From CAVQCA01 sp963763115 (lineage in GTDB: Bacteria; Pseudomonadota; Gammaproteobacteria; UBA9214), in NCBI GenBank assembly GCA_963763115.1, contig CAVXNM010000027.1, positions 86,643 through 150,642 of the forward strand: a stretch of 64,000 nucleotides of DNA, written 5' to 3'. How positions within the stretch are numbered: position 1 is the stretch's first letter; the number at the start of each line of letters is the position of its first letter. Below, in pieces: positions 9,183 through 18,307 of the stretch. The position numbers and the translations under genes were made by a program. The notes under the pieces were generated by a model that searched no databases, was not told the origin of the DNA, and was given only the letters and a program-made list of their open reading frames with translations.

Positions 9183-10553
9183 ATGGCAAAAACAAAATCG
9201 GTTTATGCCTGCAGCGCCTGCGGTGCGCAGTTCCCCCAGTGGGCCGGTCAGTGCGGCGACTGCGGCGCCTGGAACACGCTCGCCGAGGTGAGCGCCCTGG
9301 CGCCGCAGCGCAGCGGACGCTTCGCCGGCTTTGCCGGTGATGCCGGTGTCAGTGTGACGCGCCTCTCGGCAGTCAGACCGGAATCCGGCACGCGGACCTC
9401 GGTTGGCCTGCTGGAGCTCGACCGCGTACTGGGCGGCGGGCTGGTCACGGGCTCCGTGGTGTTGATCGGCGGCGATCCGGGAATCGGCAAGTCCACGCTG
9501 CTGCTGCAGGTGCTCTCCACCCTGTCCGCCGACATGAACTCTCTCTATGTGACAGGCGAGGAGTCGCCGGAACAGATCTCCCTGCGCGCCGCCCGTCTCG
9601 GCATCAAGGGCGACAATGTGCAGCTGGTCTCGGAAACGTCGGTAGAACGGATTATCGACACGGCAGGCCGGGAAAAACCTCAGGTCATGGTGCTGGATTC
9701 GATCCAGACACTCTATACCGAGGCCCTGCAATCGGCGCCGGGCTCGGTCGCGCAGGTCCGGGAAAGTGCCGCGCAGCTGGTGCGTTTCGCCAAGCAGACC
9801 GGCACCGCCATGTTCCTGGTCGGCCATGTTACCAAGGAAGGCATGCTGGCGGGGCCGCGGGTGCTTGAGCACATGGTGGACACCGTGCTGTATTTCGAGG
9901 GTGATCCGGGCGAACGCTACCGGATACTGCGTGCCATCAAGAACCGCTTCGGCGCCGTCAATGAAATCGGCGTGTTCGCCATGACGGAGGGGGGACTGCG
10001 GGAGGTACGCAACCCGTCCGCCATCTTCCTGTCACGCCACCCGGAGGCTGTGCCCGGTAGCGTGGTAATGGTGACCTGGGAGGGAACCCGGCCGCTGCTG
10101 GTGGAGGTCCAGGCGCTGGTGGACCAGAGCCAGCTCGGCACGCCGCGTCGGGTGACGCTGGGCATGGAGCAGAACCGGCTTTCCATGCTGCTGGCGGTGT
10201 TGCATCGCCATGGCGGACTGCTGACCGGGGACCAGGATGTCTTCGTCAATGTCGTCGGCGGGGTACGCGTCTGCGAAACCGCAGCCGATGTGGCCGTGTT
10301 GCTGGCGGTGGTGTCCAGTTTCCGCAATCAGCCGCTGCCGCGGGAACTTGTCGTATTCGGGGAAATCGGTCTTTCCGGCGAGCTCAGGCCCGTGCCGAAT
10401 GGTCAGGAGCGACTCCAGGAAGCAGCCAAGCACGGCTTTCACCGGGCTATCATTCCCGCCGCCAACAAGCCGAAGCAGCCGGTTCAGGGCCTGGAGGTCA
10501 TGGCTGTCGAACGTCTCGCGCAGGTGCTGGACGTGTTATCAGGAGAGATCTGA
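9183..10553 (+). CDS. radA: DNA repair protein RadA
   Basis: 456 aa from ATG 9183 (MAKTKSVYACSACGAQFP); an earlier in-frame start adds nine unrelated residues. A zinc finger is formed by C10, C13, C24 and C27. The RecA-like ATPase core has Walker A GDPGIGKST (97–105), and the RadA-specific KNRFG motif lies in IKNRFGAVNEIGVF. A Lon-protease-like C-terminal domain follows. RadA drives branch migration of recombination intermediates. Its 3' end overlaps the convergent FHA-PilZ gene by 15 bp. Confidence 0.96.
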   Translation: MAKTKSVYACSACGAQFPQWAGQCGDCGAWNTLAEVSALAPQRSGRFAGFAGDAGVSVTRLSAVRPESGTRTSVGLLELDRVLGGGLVTGSVVLIGGDPGIGKSTLLLQVLSTLSADMNSLYVTGEESPEQISLRAARLGIKGDNVQLVSETSVERIIDTAGREKPQVMVLDSIQTLYTEALQSAPGSVAQVRESAAQLVRFAKQTGTAMFLVGHVTKEGMLAGPRVLEHMVDTVLYFEGDPGERYRILRAIKNRFGAVNEIGVFAMTEGGLREVRNPSAIFLSRHPEAVPGSVVMVTWEGTRPLLVEVQALVDQSQLGTPRRVTLGMEQNRLSMLLAVLHRHGGLLTGDQDVFVNVVGGVRVCETAADVAVLLAVVSSFRNQPLPRELVVFGEIGLSGELRPVPNGQERLQEAAKHGFHRAIIPAANKPKQPVQGLEVMAVERLAQVLDVLSGEI

Positions 10554-11513
10554 AAGTTCGTGTTTCAGCAGGGAGGTGTCACCCAGGTTGATCTCCATCA
10601 GCCAGCGGATCACGTCTCTGCCGTGCTCGTCCAGGTCGGCGAAGGCCATGCCCAGACGGTCGCCGTCGGCCTGCCGGATGACGACTTCGGTACTGAAATA
10701 GGAATGGTTGGCCAGCTGCACGCGCAATGTATAGTGAATGCCCGTGCGGCCCGTCCAGCCGTCCGGCAGTTCAACCAGAGCGCCGGTCAGCGACAGATCG
10801 ATCAAGCGCGTCTCCCACTCTTCATCCAGTGTCGACAGCAGGGCAGGAGCGTGCAGTGAAATGCGGGTGAAATGGCGCTGGCTCGTGGTGCCGACGCCTT
10901 TATCCGCACCGGCCTCTCCGGCATTCTGCAGCGTGTCGACGTTGTACTCGAACTCGAGTCCGCCCATGACGATTCTGTCGCCTGCATTCAGCGGATAGGC
11001 GTCCTCGCCGATGGTTACCCGGTTGACCTGAGGGAAGGCCTCGCCTTCCAGGTGTGACAGGTAATAGCCGTCTTCATGGCGGCTGATCATGGCCGCGAGC
11101 GAACCGGCACTGCCGAAGCGCGTGACCGGGCTGTCGAGATTGATGAGCCTGCCCTGGTGTTTGCCGCCCAGTATCCTGAGCGCCCCCTGCGGTGCAGGCG
11201 TGGCCGTGGTCAGCTGTACATGGGAGTGTTCATCGGAGAAGACCAGCGTGTAGGCGCCGAGAACGATGGCATCTCCGTCCTGGAGCAGGTGTTCGTGTGA
11301 GTGTCCGTGATTTATCTGCAACTCGCCGCTGTCGGCGGTCGCAGCGAGGTGATAATTCCTGCCGTCGCAGGCGATTCTGGCGTGTACCGATCGCAGGGAT
11401 AAGTCGTCGATCGGGAGATCGCAGGAAGGATCGGACCCGATCAGGATGTCCCTGCCGGTCAGGATCAGGGACTTCAGTGGTTTGCTGCCGAGACTCAGTG
11501 TCAGTTTCGCCAT
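10539..11513 (-). CDS. FHA–FHA-like–PilZ protein
   Basis: 324 aa from ATG at 11513; a GTG nine nt upstream is an alternative start. An N-terminal FHA domain (about 1–95) has RDILIGSDPSCDLPIDDLSLRS-type features with S-x-x-H (SLRSVHARI). A second, more diverged FHA-like domain (about 110–190) ends DRIVMGGLEFEYN. The C-terminal PilZ domain (about 210–320) has both c-di-GMP motifs: RHFTR (RxxxR) and DLSLTGA (D/NxSxxG). The likely role is coupling phosphopeptide recognition to c-di-GMP, but the partners are unknown. Confidence 0.85.
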   Translation of the reverse strand: MAKLTLSLGSKPLKSLILTGRDILIGSDPSCDLPIDDLSLRSVHARIACDGRNYHLAATADSGELQINHGHSHEHLLQDGDAIVLGAYTLVFSDEHSHVQLTTATPAPQGALRILGGKHQGRLINLDSPVTRFGSAGSLAAMISRHEDGYYLSHLEGEAFPQVNRVTIGEDAYPLNAGDRIVMGGLEFEYNVDTLQNAGEAGADKGVGTTSQRHFTRISLHAPALLSTLDEEWETRLIDLSLTGALVELPDGWTGRTGIHYTLRVQLANHSYFSTEVVIRQADGDRLGMAFADLDEHGRDVIRWLMEINLGDTSLLKHELSDLS

Positions 11514-11634
11514 GGCGTCCACCCTGGTGTCATTTGTTACCGCACTGATATTCCCAGACTCGAACGGCCATGTAAAGCAGGACCGTCCGGTTTATGGCTG
11601 TTTTCCGAAAGCTGGAGTATGCAGGGCGCATCGA

Positions 11635-12921
11635 TCAGGTTTTACCGGTATCGGTGTGCGACTCCGCGAGTGCCGGATGGATGCGCACTGTCTTGACCAT
11701 GTTTTCCTTGATCAGCAGGATATCGACCGGATGGCGGTCGAGCAGCACGGTGGTGCCGCCGTCCGGGATCATTTCCAGATATTCGATAATCAGTCCGTTC
11801 AGAGTCTTGGGACCATCGGTTGGCAGTGCCATGTGCAGGGCGGTATTCAGGGCGCGGATGTTGATGGATCCGTCGACCAGCCAGGTGCCGTCCTGCTGGG
11901 GCAGGATTTCGTCGAACTGCGCCGCCGGATCGGAGGTGAATTCCCCGACGATTTCCTCGAGGATGTCTTCAAGGGCGATCAGCCCCTGCATGTCACCGTA
12001 TTCATCCACGACAAAGCCGATGCGGCGTTTGTTGTGCTGGAAATTAAGCAGTTGCCGGTTCAACGAGGTGTTTTCCGGGATGAAGTAGGGCTCGCGCGCG
12101 ATGCGTTGAAGGGCGGCACGGTCGAGTTCACCCCGGTACAGCAACGGCAGGACATCGCGCATGTGCAGGATGCCGATAACGTGATCGATATTCTCCCTGA
12201 ACAGCGGCAGGCGGGTGTACTGGCTGCCCGAAAGCTGGGTGATGATGGCCTCCCAGTCGGCGTCCATGTCGATTCCGAAGACGTCGTGGCGCGGCACCAT
12301 GATGTCCTCGACCGTGACCTTCTCGAGGTCCATGAGATTCAGCAGCATCGCCTGGTGACGCTTCGGAATCATGGCGCCGGCCTCTTTCACCACGGTACGC
12401 AGTTCCTCGGTGGACAGGGCATGGGACATCGTCGCCTCAATCGGCACGCCCAGTAGTTTGAGAACGGCGTTGGCGATGAGATTTACCAGCCACACCAGCG
12501 GATTCAGCAGCTTCATCAGCGGGATGTAGATCCAGGCCGCGGGCAGGGCAATGCGTTCGGGGTGCAACGCGGCCAGGGTTTTCGGCATGACCTCCGCGAA
12601 AATCAGGATCACCAGCGTGAGGATGCCGGCCGCGACGGCGATCCCGGACTCGCCCCAGAGTTTGAGTGCGATCAGGGTGGTGAGCATCGAGGCGAGAATG
12701 TTGACGAAGTTATTGCCGAGTAGAATCAGGCCGATCAGGCGATCGGGCCGTTCGAGCAGCCGCGCCGCGCGATGTGCGCCGGGGTGACCCTTATCCGCGA
12801 GGTGGCGCAGCTTGTAGCGGTTCAGGGTCATCAGCCCGGTTTCGGAGCCGGAGAAAAAGGCAGACAGCAGGATCAGGATAAACAGCGCAAAAAAAAGTAC
12901 GCCGAGGTGGATGTCGTCCAA
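11635..12921 (-). CDS. CNNM/CorC-family (HlyC/CorC) transporter, YfjD-like
   Basis: 428 aa. The N-terminal CNNM (DUF21) membrane domain begins LGVLFFALFILILLSAFFSGSETGLM, followed by further segments with the conserved IFAEVMPKTLAA. A tandem CBS pair (from about residue 205: VEDIMVPRHDVFGID...) and a C-terminal CorC_HlyC domain follow. Family members are linked to Mg2+ homeostasis. The start is a TTG with no strong ribosome site, so the true start may differ by a few codons. Downstream of ypjD on the same strand, as in E. coli ypjD/yfjD. Confidence 0.88.
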   Translation of the reverse strand: MDDIHLGVLFFALFILILLSAFFSGSETGLMTLNRYKLRHLADKGHPGAHRAARLLERPDRLIGLILLGNNFVNILASMLTTLIALKLWGESGIAVAAGILTLVILIFAEVMPKTLAALHPERIALPAAWIYIPLMKLLNPLVWLVNLIANAVLKLLGVPIEATMSHALSTEELRTVVKEAGAMIPKRHQAMLLNLMDLEKVTVEDIMVPRHDVFGIDMDADWEAIITQLSGSQYTRLPLFRENIDHVIGILHMRDVLPLLYRGELDRAALQRIAREPYFIPENTSLNRQLLNFQHNKRRIGFVVDEYGDMQGLIALEDILEEIVGEFTSDPAAQFDEILPQQDGTWLVDGSINIRALNTALHMALPTDGPKTLNGLIIEYLEMIPDGGTTVLLDRHPVDILLIKENMVKTVRIHPALAESHTDTGKT

Positions 12922-12997
12922 ACGGTGACAGTCTCTAGTAGGGTGGTAGAGCTTATAGTACGGAAATTTAGCCGATCTGTCAGTTCGCGCGGCTGAA

Positions 12998-13807
12998 TCA
13001 GCGGTTTAGCACCAGTTCCAGCACGAACTTGCTGCCAAAATAGGCCAGCATCAGGAACATGAATCCGCCCACGGTCCAGTTGATCGCAAGGCGGCTGCGC
13101 CAGCCATAGCGCCAGCGACCCCAGAGCAGGGTGGCGAACACCAGCCAGGCGATGATGGACAGCACGGTCTTGTGTACCAGGTGCTGGGCAAAGATGTCCT
13201 CCAGAAACAAAATCCCCGTAACCAGCGCCAGGGTGAGCAGGGTAAACCCGATGGCGACCATCTGGAACATCAGGGATTCCATGGTCTGCAGGGGCGGTAA
13301 TGAGCGAATGAATCCGCCCGGCTGCCGGTTGTGCAGGTGGCGGTCCTGTATCGCCAGCAGCAGCGCCTGCAGCACCGCGAGTCCGAGGATGCTGTAGGCG
13401 AGCAACGAGATCAGAATATGGGCATCGAGCTGCCAGGAGCCCGACGGGGTGACAACCTCTCTTTCAGGATACAGCATCATCATCCCGATGCTCAGCGCGG
13501 CCACCGGGAACACCGGTATCCCCAGGTTTTCCACCGGCTCCTGGAACGAGGCCAGCATCAGCAGGGCCGCGGTGATGAGGAAGATCAGCGAAACCGCATT
13601 GAAGAACGCCAGATTCAGCCCGTCCGGCGTCAGGATGGTCGGATAGAGCAGGCTGGCGTGCAGCAGAACGGCGATGCCGCTGATCAGCAGGATCTGGTTT
13701 CGGTGGCAGCCGGGGCCGGAGTAACAGTGCGCGAGCCGCAGCGCGAGCAGTACGCTGGCCAGCAGGTACAGCACGATGGCGATCGATCCGGCGATGATGG
13801 TCGTCAT
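12998..13807 (-). CDS. ypjD: CcsA-like cytochrome c assembly / YpjD inner membrane protein
   Basis: 269 aa with eight or nine membrane segments. CcsA-type features include the central SWQLDAHILISLLAYSILGLAVLQALLLA, with the conserved His in the haem-channel region. YpjD is usually adjacent and divergent to ffh, as here. The family fold relates to haem handling in cytochrome c maturation, but the YpjD role itself is not established. 76 bp upstream of the corC-like gene. Confidence 0.85.
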   Translation of the reverse strand: MTTIIAGSIAIVLYLLASVLLALRLAHCYSGPGCHRNQILLISGIAVLLHASLLYPTILTPDGLNLAFFNAVSLIFLITAALLMLASFQEPVENLGIPVFPVAALSIGMMMLYPEREVVTPSGSWQLDAHILISLLAYSILGLAVLQALLLAIQDRHLHNRQPGGFIRSLPPLQTMESLMFQMVAIGFTLLTLALVTGILFLEDIFAQHLVHKTVLSIIAWLVFATLLWGRWRYGWRSRLAINWTVGGFMFLMLAYFGSKFVLELVLNR

Positions 13808-13973
13808 GACGAGGGTCGGGATCCCGATTTCAGGGCGTCATCATCGCACAACTCGACAGGGCATTGAAGTGAGGGTGTGTACTCGAGGGCATCGAGAGAC
13901 ATTTCCGTGCCGGGATTTCCTGTTCCGGTTATAATTCCCCGCCTGATTCCGCATCAACCACGGTTACCCGTCC

Positions 13974-15341
13974 ATGTTTGACAATCTCACCGAACGGCTG
14001 TCCCGCACCATCAGGAACCTGCGCGGCCAGGGGCGGCTGACCGAGGATAACATCAAGGAGACCCTGCGCGAGGTGCGCATGGCGCTGCTCGAGGCCGATG
14101 TGGCGCTGCCGGTGGTCAAGGATTTCATCGACCGGGTGCGCGAGCGGGCATCCGGGCAGGAAGTGCTGAAGAGCCTGACGCCGGGCCAGACGCTGGTAAA
14201 AGTCGTCAATGACGAACTGATCCGGGTCATGGGCGAGTCCAACGATGCCCTGAATCTGAATGTGCAGCCGCCCGCGGTGATACTGATGGCCGGTCTGCAG
14301 GGTTCCGGCAAAACGACCAGCAGCGCCAAGCTGGCGCTCTGGTTGCGGGAGCGATCCAGAAAGAGCGTGCTGCTCGCCAGCTGCGATATCTATCGCCCGG
14401 CCGCCATCGATCAGCTGAAGACCCTGGCTGCTCAGGTCGAGGCCGAATTCTTTCCCAGCTACCCCGATCAGGATCCGGTGGAGATCGCACGGGGCGCCGT
14501 CACTCAGGCCCGCAAGCAGCACATAGACGTGGTCATCATCGATACGGCCGGCCGCCTGCACATCGATGCGGATATGATGATCGAGATCCGACGGCTGCAT
14601 GAAACGCTGCAGCCGGTAGAAACCCTGTTCGTCGTCGACAGCATGACCGGCCAGGATGCCGCTGTCACGGCACGCACCTTCAATGAGGCCCTGCCGCTCA
14701 CCGGGGTGATTCTCACCAAGACGGATGGCGATGCCCGCGGCGGCGCCGCCCTGTCGATCCGCGCCATTACCGGGAAACCCGTCAAATTCCTGGGCATCGG
14801 CGAAAAGATCGCGGCGCTGGAGCCGTTTCACCCGCAACGGCTTGCCTCGCGCATCCTGGGCATGGGCGATGTGCTCAGCCTGGTCGAGGAGGCCGAGCGG
14901 AAAGTCGACAAGGAGAAGGTCGCACGACTTGCCGGCAAGCTATCGAAGGGCAAGCGCTTCGATATGGATGATTTTCGCGAGCAGCTGGAACAGATGCTGA
15001 ACATGGGCGGGCTGACGGGTCTGATGGACAAGCTGCCGGGCATGGGCCAGTTGCCGCAGAATGCCAAAAGCCTGGTAAATGACCGCGAAATCCACCGCAT
15101 GGTCGCGATCATCAATTCCATGACCCGGCAGGAACGCAGCTTTCCCGATGTCATCAAGGGATCACGGCGTCGTCGCATTGCCATCGGTTCCGGTACTCAG
15201 GTGCAGGATGTCAACCGGCTGCTCAAGCAATACCTGCAGATGCGCAAAATGATGTCGAAGATGTCGCGGGGTGGCATGGGGAAGATGCTGCGCAGCCTGA
15301 AGGGCAAGACAACCCAGGGATTTCCGTTCCAGGGTATGTGA
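13974..15341 (+). CDS. ffh: Signal recognition particle protein Ffh (SRP54)
   Basis: 455 aa GTPase that, with 4.5S RNA, targets nascent membrane proteins to FtsY. N domain begins MFDNLTERLSRTIRNLRGQGRL. The G domain has the P-loop GLQGSGKTT (from residue 107), DTAGR and TKTDGDARGGAALS. The methionine-rich M domain (after about 325) contains NMGGLTGLMDKLPGMGQ and MRKMMSKMSRGGMGKM. Divergent from ypjD, with the promoter in the 166-bp gap. Confidence 0.97.
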   Translation: MFDNLTERLSRTIRNLRGQGRLTEDNIKETLREVRMALLEADVALPVVKDFIDRVRERASGQEVLKSLTPGQTLVKVVNDELIRVMGESNDALNLNVQPPAVILMAGLQGSGKTTSSAKLALWLRERSRKSVLLASCDIYRPAAIDQLKTLAAQVEAEFFPSYPDQDPVEIARGAVTQARKQHIDVVIIDTAGRLHIDADMMIEIRRLHETLQPVETLFVVDSMTGQDAAVTARTFNEALPLTGVILTKTDGDARGGAALSIRAITGKPVKFLGIGEKIAALEPFHPQRLASRILGMGDVLSLVEEAERKVDKEKVARLAGKLSKGKRFDMDDFREQLEQMLNMGGLTGLMDKLPGMGQLPQNAKSLVNDREIHRMVAIINSMTRQERSFPDVIKGSRRRRIAIGSGTQVQDVNRLLKQYLQMRKMMSKMSRGGMGKMLRSLKGKTTQGFPFQGM

Positions 15342-15364
15342 AACAGGTTTCCGCGATGCAAATA

Positions 15365-15386
15365 AAAACGGTGGCCTTGGCCACCG
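15365..15386 (-). terminator. Perfect hairpin 3' of ffh; U-tract on the minus strand
   Basis: AACGGTGGCC/GGCCACCGTT forms a perfect 10-bp stem with a 2-nt centre. The A-rich sequence on its left gives a T-run only when read on the minus strand. No T-run follows on the plus strand after ffh. It may therefore stop antisense transcription, or act as a processing or weak bidirectional terminator. Confidence 0.5.
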
Positions 15387-15971
15387 TTGAACACTGCGCT
15401 TGATCGGCTTAAGTGTTGTCGTTAGATTTGTTCTGCAGTCTCTTTTTACAATGCCGTGCGCGAACCCGTTTATTATTTAGTGATCAGTGTCCTGGTATGT
15501 GGCACTGACATCCGGGTTGATAGCTCCCCCACCTGAATTATTGTCTGTTGCTTGTTGAACTTGCATTGAAATAATTGCAATCCTCATGCCAAGTATAAAA
15601 ATGCCATTGATTGTAGTGAGTTGCAGTTCCTGGCTTCGAGCCGTGCAGGTTGCAATGTTCAAATGAGTAAACAAATCCGACAATCGACTACCTGTATGGA
15701 GCAGGGCATACTTGCACGTAATTACACTGATTAACAATAAGATGAAAATTGTTCTTCGAATTTATAATAAGCACATTCCCGATGTAATGAATATCGACAT
15801 CCGCGTTTCGAATCTGCCTTTGTGCGTCGAGTACCGTCCGGCGCGGCAAACCCTTGCAGGCAGGTGTTCAGCACTTCACATTTACTGGCATTGGCGTAGA
15901 ATTACGCGGTTTTCAGCTTGCGGCCCAATGGTTGGCGGCAGTCACGCAGACAAGACAGAGGATATACATTA
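15387..15971. other. Intergenic region ffh–rpsP, no supported gene
   Basis: 585 bp of visibly lower GC than its neighbours. One 86-codon minus-strand ORF (15477–15737) has no recognisable domain and no supporting context, so it is not called. The right end must carry the rpsP operon promoter and leader; GAGG about 10 nt before the rpsP ATG is the ribosome site. Confidence 0.5.
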
Positions 15972-16217
15972 ATGGTGACGATCAGGATGTCACGCGGCGG
16001 CGCCAAGAAGCGTCCCTTTTACCACATCGTGGTGACCGACAGCCGCAACCGGCGGGACGGGCGCTACATCGAACGTATCGGTTTTTTCAATCCGATCGCG
16101 ACCGGTGGTGAAGAGAAAGTCAGAATTGATACCGAGCGTGCGGATTTCTGGTGCGCCAGGGGCGCCCAGCTCAGCGATCGTGTCGCCCAGTTATTAAAGA
16201 CGCAGCGGCAGCAATAA
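15972..16217 (+). CDS. rpsP: 30S ribosomal protein S16
   Basis: 81 aa from ATG 15972 (MVTIRMSRGGAKKRPFYHIV); an in-frame upstream ATG adds 18 atypical residues. The S16 core is clear: VTDSRNRRDGRYIERIGFFNP and a C-terminal AQLSDRVAQLLK. First gene of the rpsP–rimM–trmD–rplS operon. Confidence 0.96.
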   Translation: MVTIRMSRGGAKKRPFYHIVVTDSRNRRDGRYIERIGFFNPIATGGEEKVRIDTERADFWCARGAQLSDRVAQLLKTQRQQ

Positions 16218-16252
16218 TTCCGTACCTGCCGGATGATTCCGTCCGGGGTGAG

Positions 16253-16789
16253 ATGGCGACTGATAGTGACCGTCATGCGCCAGGGACCGATGACGAACCG
16301 ATCATTATGGGTCGTATTGCCGGCCCGTATGGCGTCAAGGGGTGGCTGCGGGTGGTGTCCTATACCGAGCGGCCGGACAGGCTGATCGAATATGCGCCCT
16401 GGTATCTGAAGCAGGACGACACGTGGCTGCCGACCAGGGTATCCGAGGTAAAGCGCCACACCAGGGGCTTGCTGGTGCGTTTGCCGGGCTGTGAGGACCG
16501 TGACAAGGCGGCTGAACTGTCAGGGTCGGATATCGGCATCTACAGGTCGCAGTTGCCGGCGACGGCAGCGGATGAGTACTACTGGGACGACCTCATCGGT
16601 TTGTCCGTGGTGACACTGGATGGCCTGCTGATCGGGACGGTCGATCATCTCATCGAGACGGGTGCCAATGATGTCCTCGTGGTAAGGGGTGCACGGGAAC
16701 GCCTGATTCCATTCATCCAGGGAAGCGTCATAGCGCGTGTCGACCTCGATGCCGGTGTCATACGGGTCGACTGGGATCCTGATTTCTGA
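16253..16789 (+). CDS. rimM: Ribosome maturation factor RimM
   Basis: 178 aa from ATG 16253. The N-terminal RimM domain has IIMGRIAGPYGVKGWLRVVSY. A C-terminal PRC-barrel (DEYYWDDLIGLSVVTLDG... and ANDVLVVRG) binds S19 during 30S head assembly. Fixed place between rpsP and trmD. Confidence 0.95.
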   Translation: MATDSDRHAPGTDDEPIIMGRIAGPYGVKGWLRVVSYTERPDRLIEYAPWYLKQDDTWLPTRVSEVKRHTRGLLVRLPGCEDRDKAAELSGSDIGIYRSQLPATAADEYYWDDLIGLSVVTLDGLLIGTVDHLIETGANDVLVVRGARERLIPFIQGSVIARVDLDAGVIRVDWDPDF

Positions 16790-16801
16790 GCCGAGGGTAA
16801 C

Positions 16802-17554
16802 GTGCGGATCGATGTGGTTACCCTGTTTCCCGAGATGATCCGGGCGCAGACCGGTTTCGGGATCCAGGGCCGGGCAGTTGCACGGGGACTGGTTGAACTG
16901 GTGACCTGGAATCCCAGGGACTACACCCTGGACAGGCATGGTTCGGTGGACGACAAGCCCTATGGTGGCGGCCCGGGCATGGTCATGCAGGTGCAGCCGC
17001 TGCGCGCCGCCATACAGGCGGCGAAGTCGGCCGGGCCGGAAGCCCCGGTGATCTACCTGTCCCCGCAGGGTGGCAGGCTCACCCAGGACACGGCGCGCCG
17101 CCTTGCCGGACGGGAGCGCCTGATCCTTTTGGCCGGACGCTATGAAGGCATCGATGAACGGCTCATCGACCTGGAGGTGGATGAGGAGATCTCAATCGGC
17201 GACTATGTCCTGAGTGGCGGCGAACTGCCGGTGCTGGTGGTCATGGATGCCATCACGCGTCTGCTGCCTGGTACCCTGGGTGATGCGGATTCCGCCCTGG
17301 AGGATTCCTTCATGGACGGTCTGCTGGACTATCCGCATTACACGCGGCCGGAGCAGATCGAGGATCGCCAGGTGCCGGAGGTGTTGCTGAGCGGTAACCA
17401 TGCCGCGATCCACCGCTGGCGTCGCAAGCAGGCGCTCGGCAGGACCCGCCTGAGACGCCCGGACCTGCTGGAATCGCTGGCGCTCGATGATCACGATCAG
17501 GCCTTGCTGAACGAGTTTTTTGAAGAGTATGACAAAGGGATCGCCGGTAGCTGA
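16802..17554 (+). CDS. trmD: tRNA (guanine-N1-)-methyltransferase TrmD
   Basis: 250 aa, GTG start. Methylates G37 of tRNAs with SAM, preventing frameshifting. MRIDVVTLFPEM at the start, the SPOUT knot region YLSPQGGRLTQ, LLAGRYEGIDERLI and YVLSGGELPVLVVMDA are all diagnostic. Twelve bp after rimM. Confidence 0.96.
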   Translation: MRIDVVTLFPEMIRAQTGFGIQGRAVARGLVELVTWNPRDYTLDRHGSVDDKPYGGGPGMVMQVQPLRAAIQAAKSAGPEAPVIYLSPQGGRLTQDTARRLAGRERLILLAGRYEGIDERLIDLEVDEEISIGDYVLSGGELPVLVVMDAITRLLPGTLGDADSALEDSFMDGLLDYPHYTRPEQIEDRQVPEVLLSGNHAAIHRWRRKQALGRTRLRRPDLLESLALDDHDQALLNEFFEEYDKGIAGS

Positions 17555-17584
17555 CGGTCTACGAATGCAACAGAGGATTGAGTC

Positions 17585-17929
17585 ATGAGCAATATTATCG
17601 AACAGCTTGAACAGGAACAGATGAAAACGGATATTCCGGATTTCAGTCCCGGTGATACGGTTGTCGTGCAGGTCAAGGTCAAGGAAGGCAACCGCGAGCG
17701 TCTGCAGGCCTTTGAAGGGGTGGTGATCGCCAGGCGTAACCGCGGCATGAACTCGGCGTTCACGGTACGCAAGATATCCCATGGCGAGGGTGTCGAGCGC
17801 GTCTTCCAGACGCACAGCCCGGCCATTGCCTCCATCGAGCTCAAGCGCCGTGGCGATGTACGCCGCGCCAAGCTCTACTATCTGCGCGAGCGTTCCGGCA
17901 AATCGGCGCGCATCAAGGAGAAGCTCTGA
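17585..17929 (+). CDS. rplS: 50S ribosomal protein L19
   Basis: 114 aa, normal length. Contains FSPGDTVVVQVKVKEGNRER, FEGVVIARRNRGMNSAFTVR and RRGDVRRAKLYYLRERSGKS, the L19 signature. Last gene of the rpsP operon, followed by a terminator at 17961. Confidence 0.97.
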   Translation: MSNIIEQLEQEQMKTDIPDFSPGDTVVVQVKVKEGNRERLQAFEGVVIARRNRGMNSAFTVRKISHGEGVERVFQTHSPAIASIELKRRGDVRRAKLYYLRERSGKSARIKEKL

Positions 17930-17960
17930 GGCCTGTACGGTCCTGCCTGCCGCCAGCATG

Positions 17961-17990
17961 CGGGCGTCCTGGCTTCAGGGCGCCCGTTTT
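17961..17990 (+). terminator. Rho-independent terminator after rplS
   Basis: CGGGCGTCCTG pairs with CAGGGCGCCCG (11 bp, one G·U) around loop GCTT, followed by TTTT. Confidence 0.8.
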
Positions 17991-18151
17991 GATTGGGGGT
18001 TGATCGGCGGCTGATGCAGGTGGACTATCGGCCGAATCTTGAAATCGCCGGGCGGTGACCCTATTTCCTGTGTCATAGCGTCGACCTGCAAGGAGAACCA
18101 TCGTTACCTGTACTTCGCTGTCCACCGATGCAGTGGAAAAAAACTTACCCC

Positions 18152-18254
18152 CCCTCTCCCTTCGGGAGAGGGCCGGAGTGAGGGAATAGCAAGCGAGAAA
18201 ATCAACTGATTTTCTTTCTGCCCTCACTCTAGGCCTCTCCCTGAAGGAGAGGGG
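18152..18254. repeat. CCCTCTCCC-type intergenic inverted repeat
   Basis: Left arm CCCTCTCCCTTCGGGAGAGG plus GAGTGAGGG; right arm CCCTCACTC ... CTCTCCCTGAAGGAGAGGGG. The two arms are reverse complements and each also contains its own small hairpin. This widespread proteobacterial REP/MITE-like pattern fills the gap between rplS and htpG. No transposase is present. Confidence 0.75.
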
Positions 18255-18307
18255 ATTCATACAACACCTGGATTTAGTTAGCTATCAAAGTCAGGAGATT
18301 CCATCCC

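Noticed and set aside
6934..9872. Large minus-strand ORFs over dnaB, alr and radA (377 and 490 codons)
   Set aside because: Overlap well-supported genes completely and show the same antisense composition; no family recognised.
15477..15737. 86-codon minus-strand ORF between ffh and rpsP
   Set aside because: No recognised domain, no clear ribosome site and AT-rich; could be real but cannot be supported.
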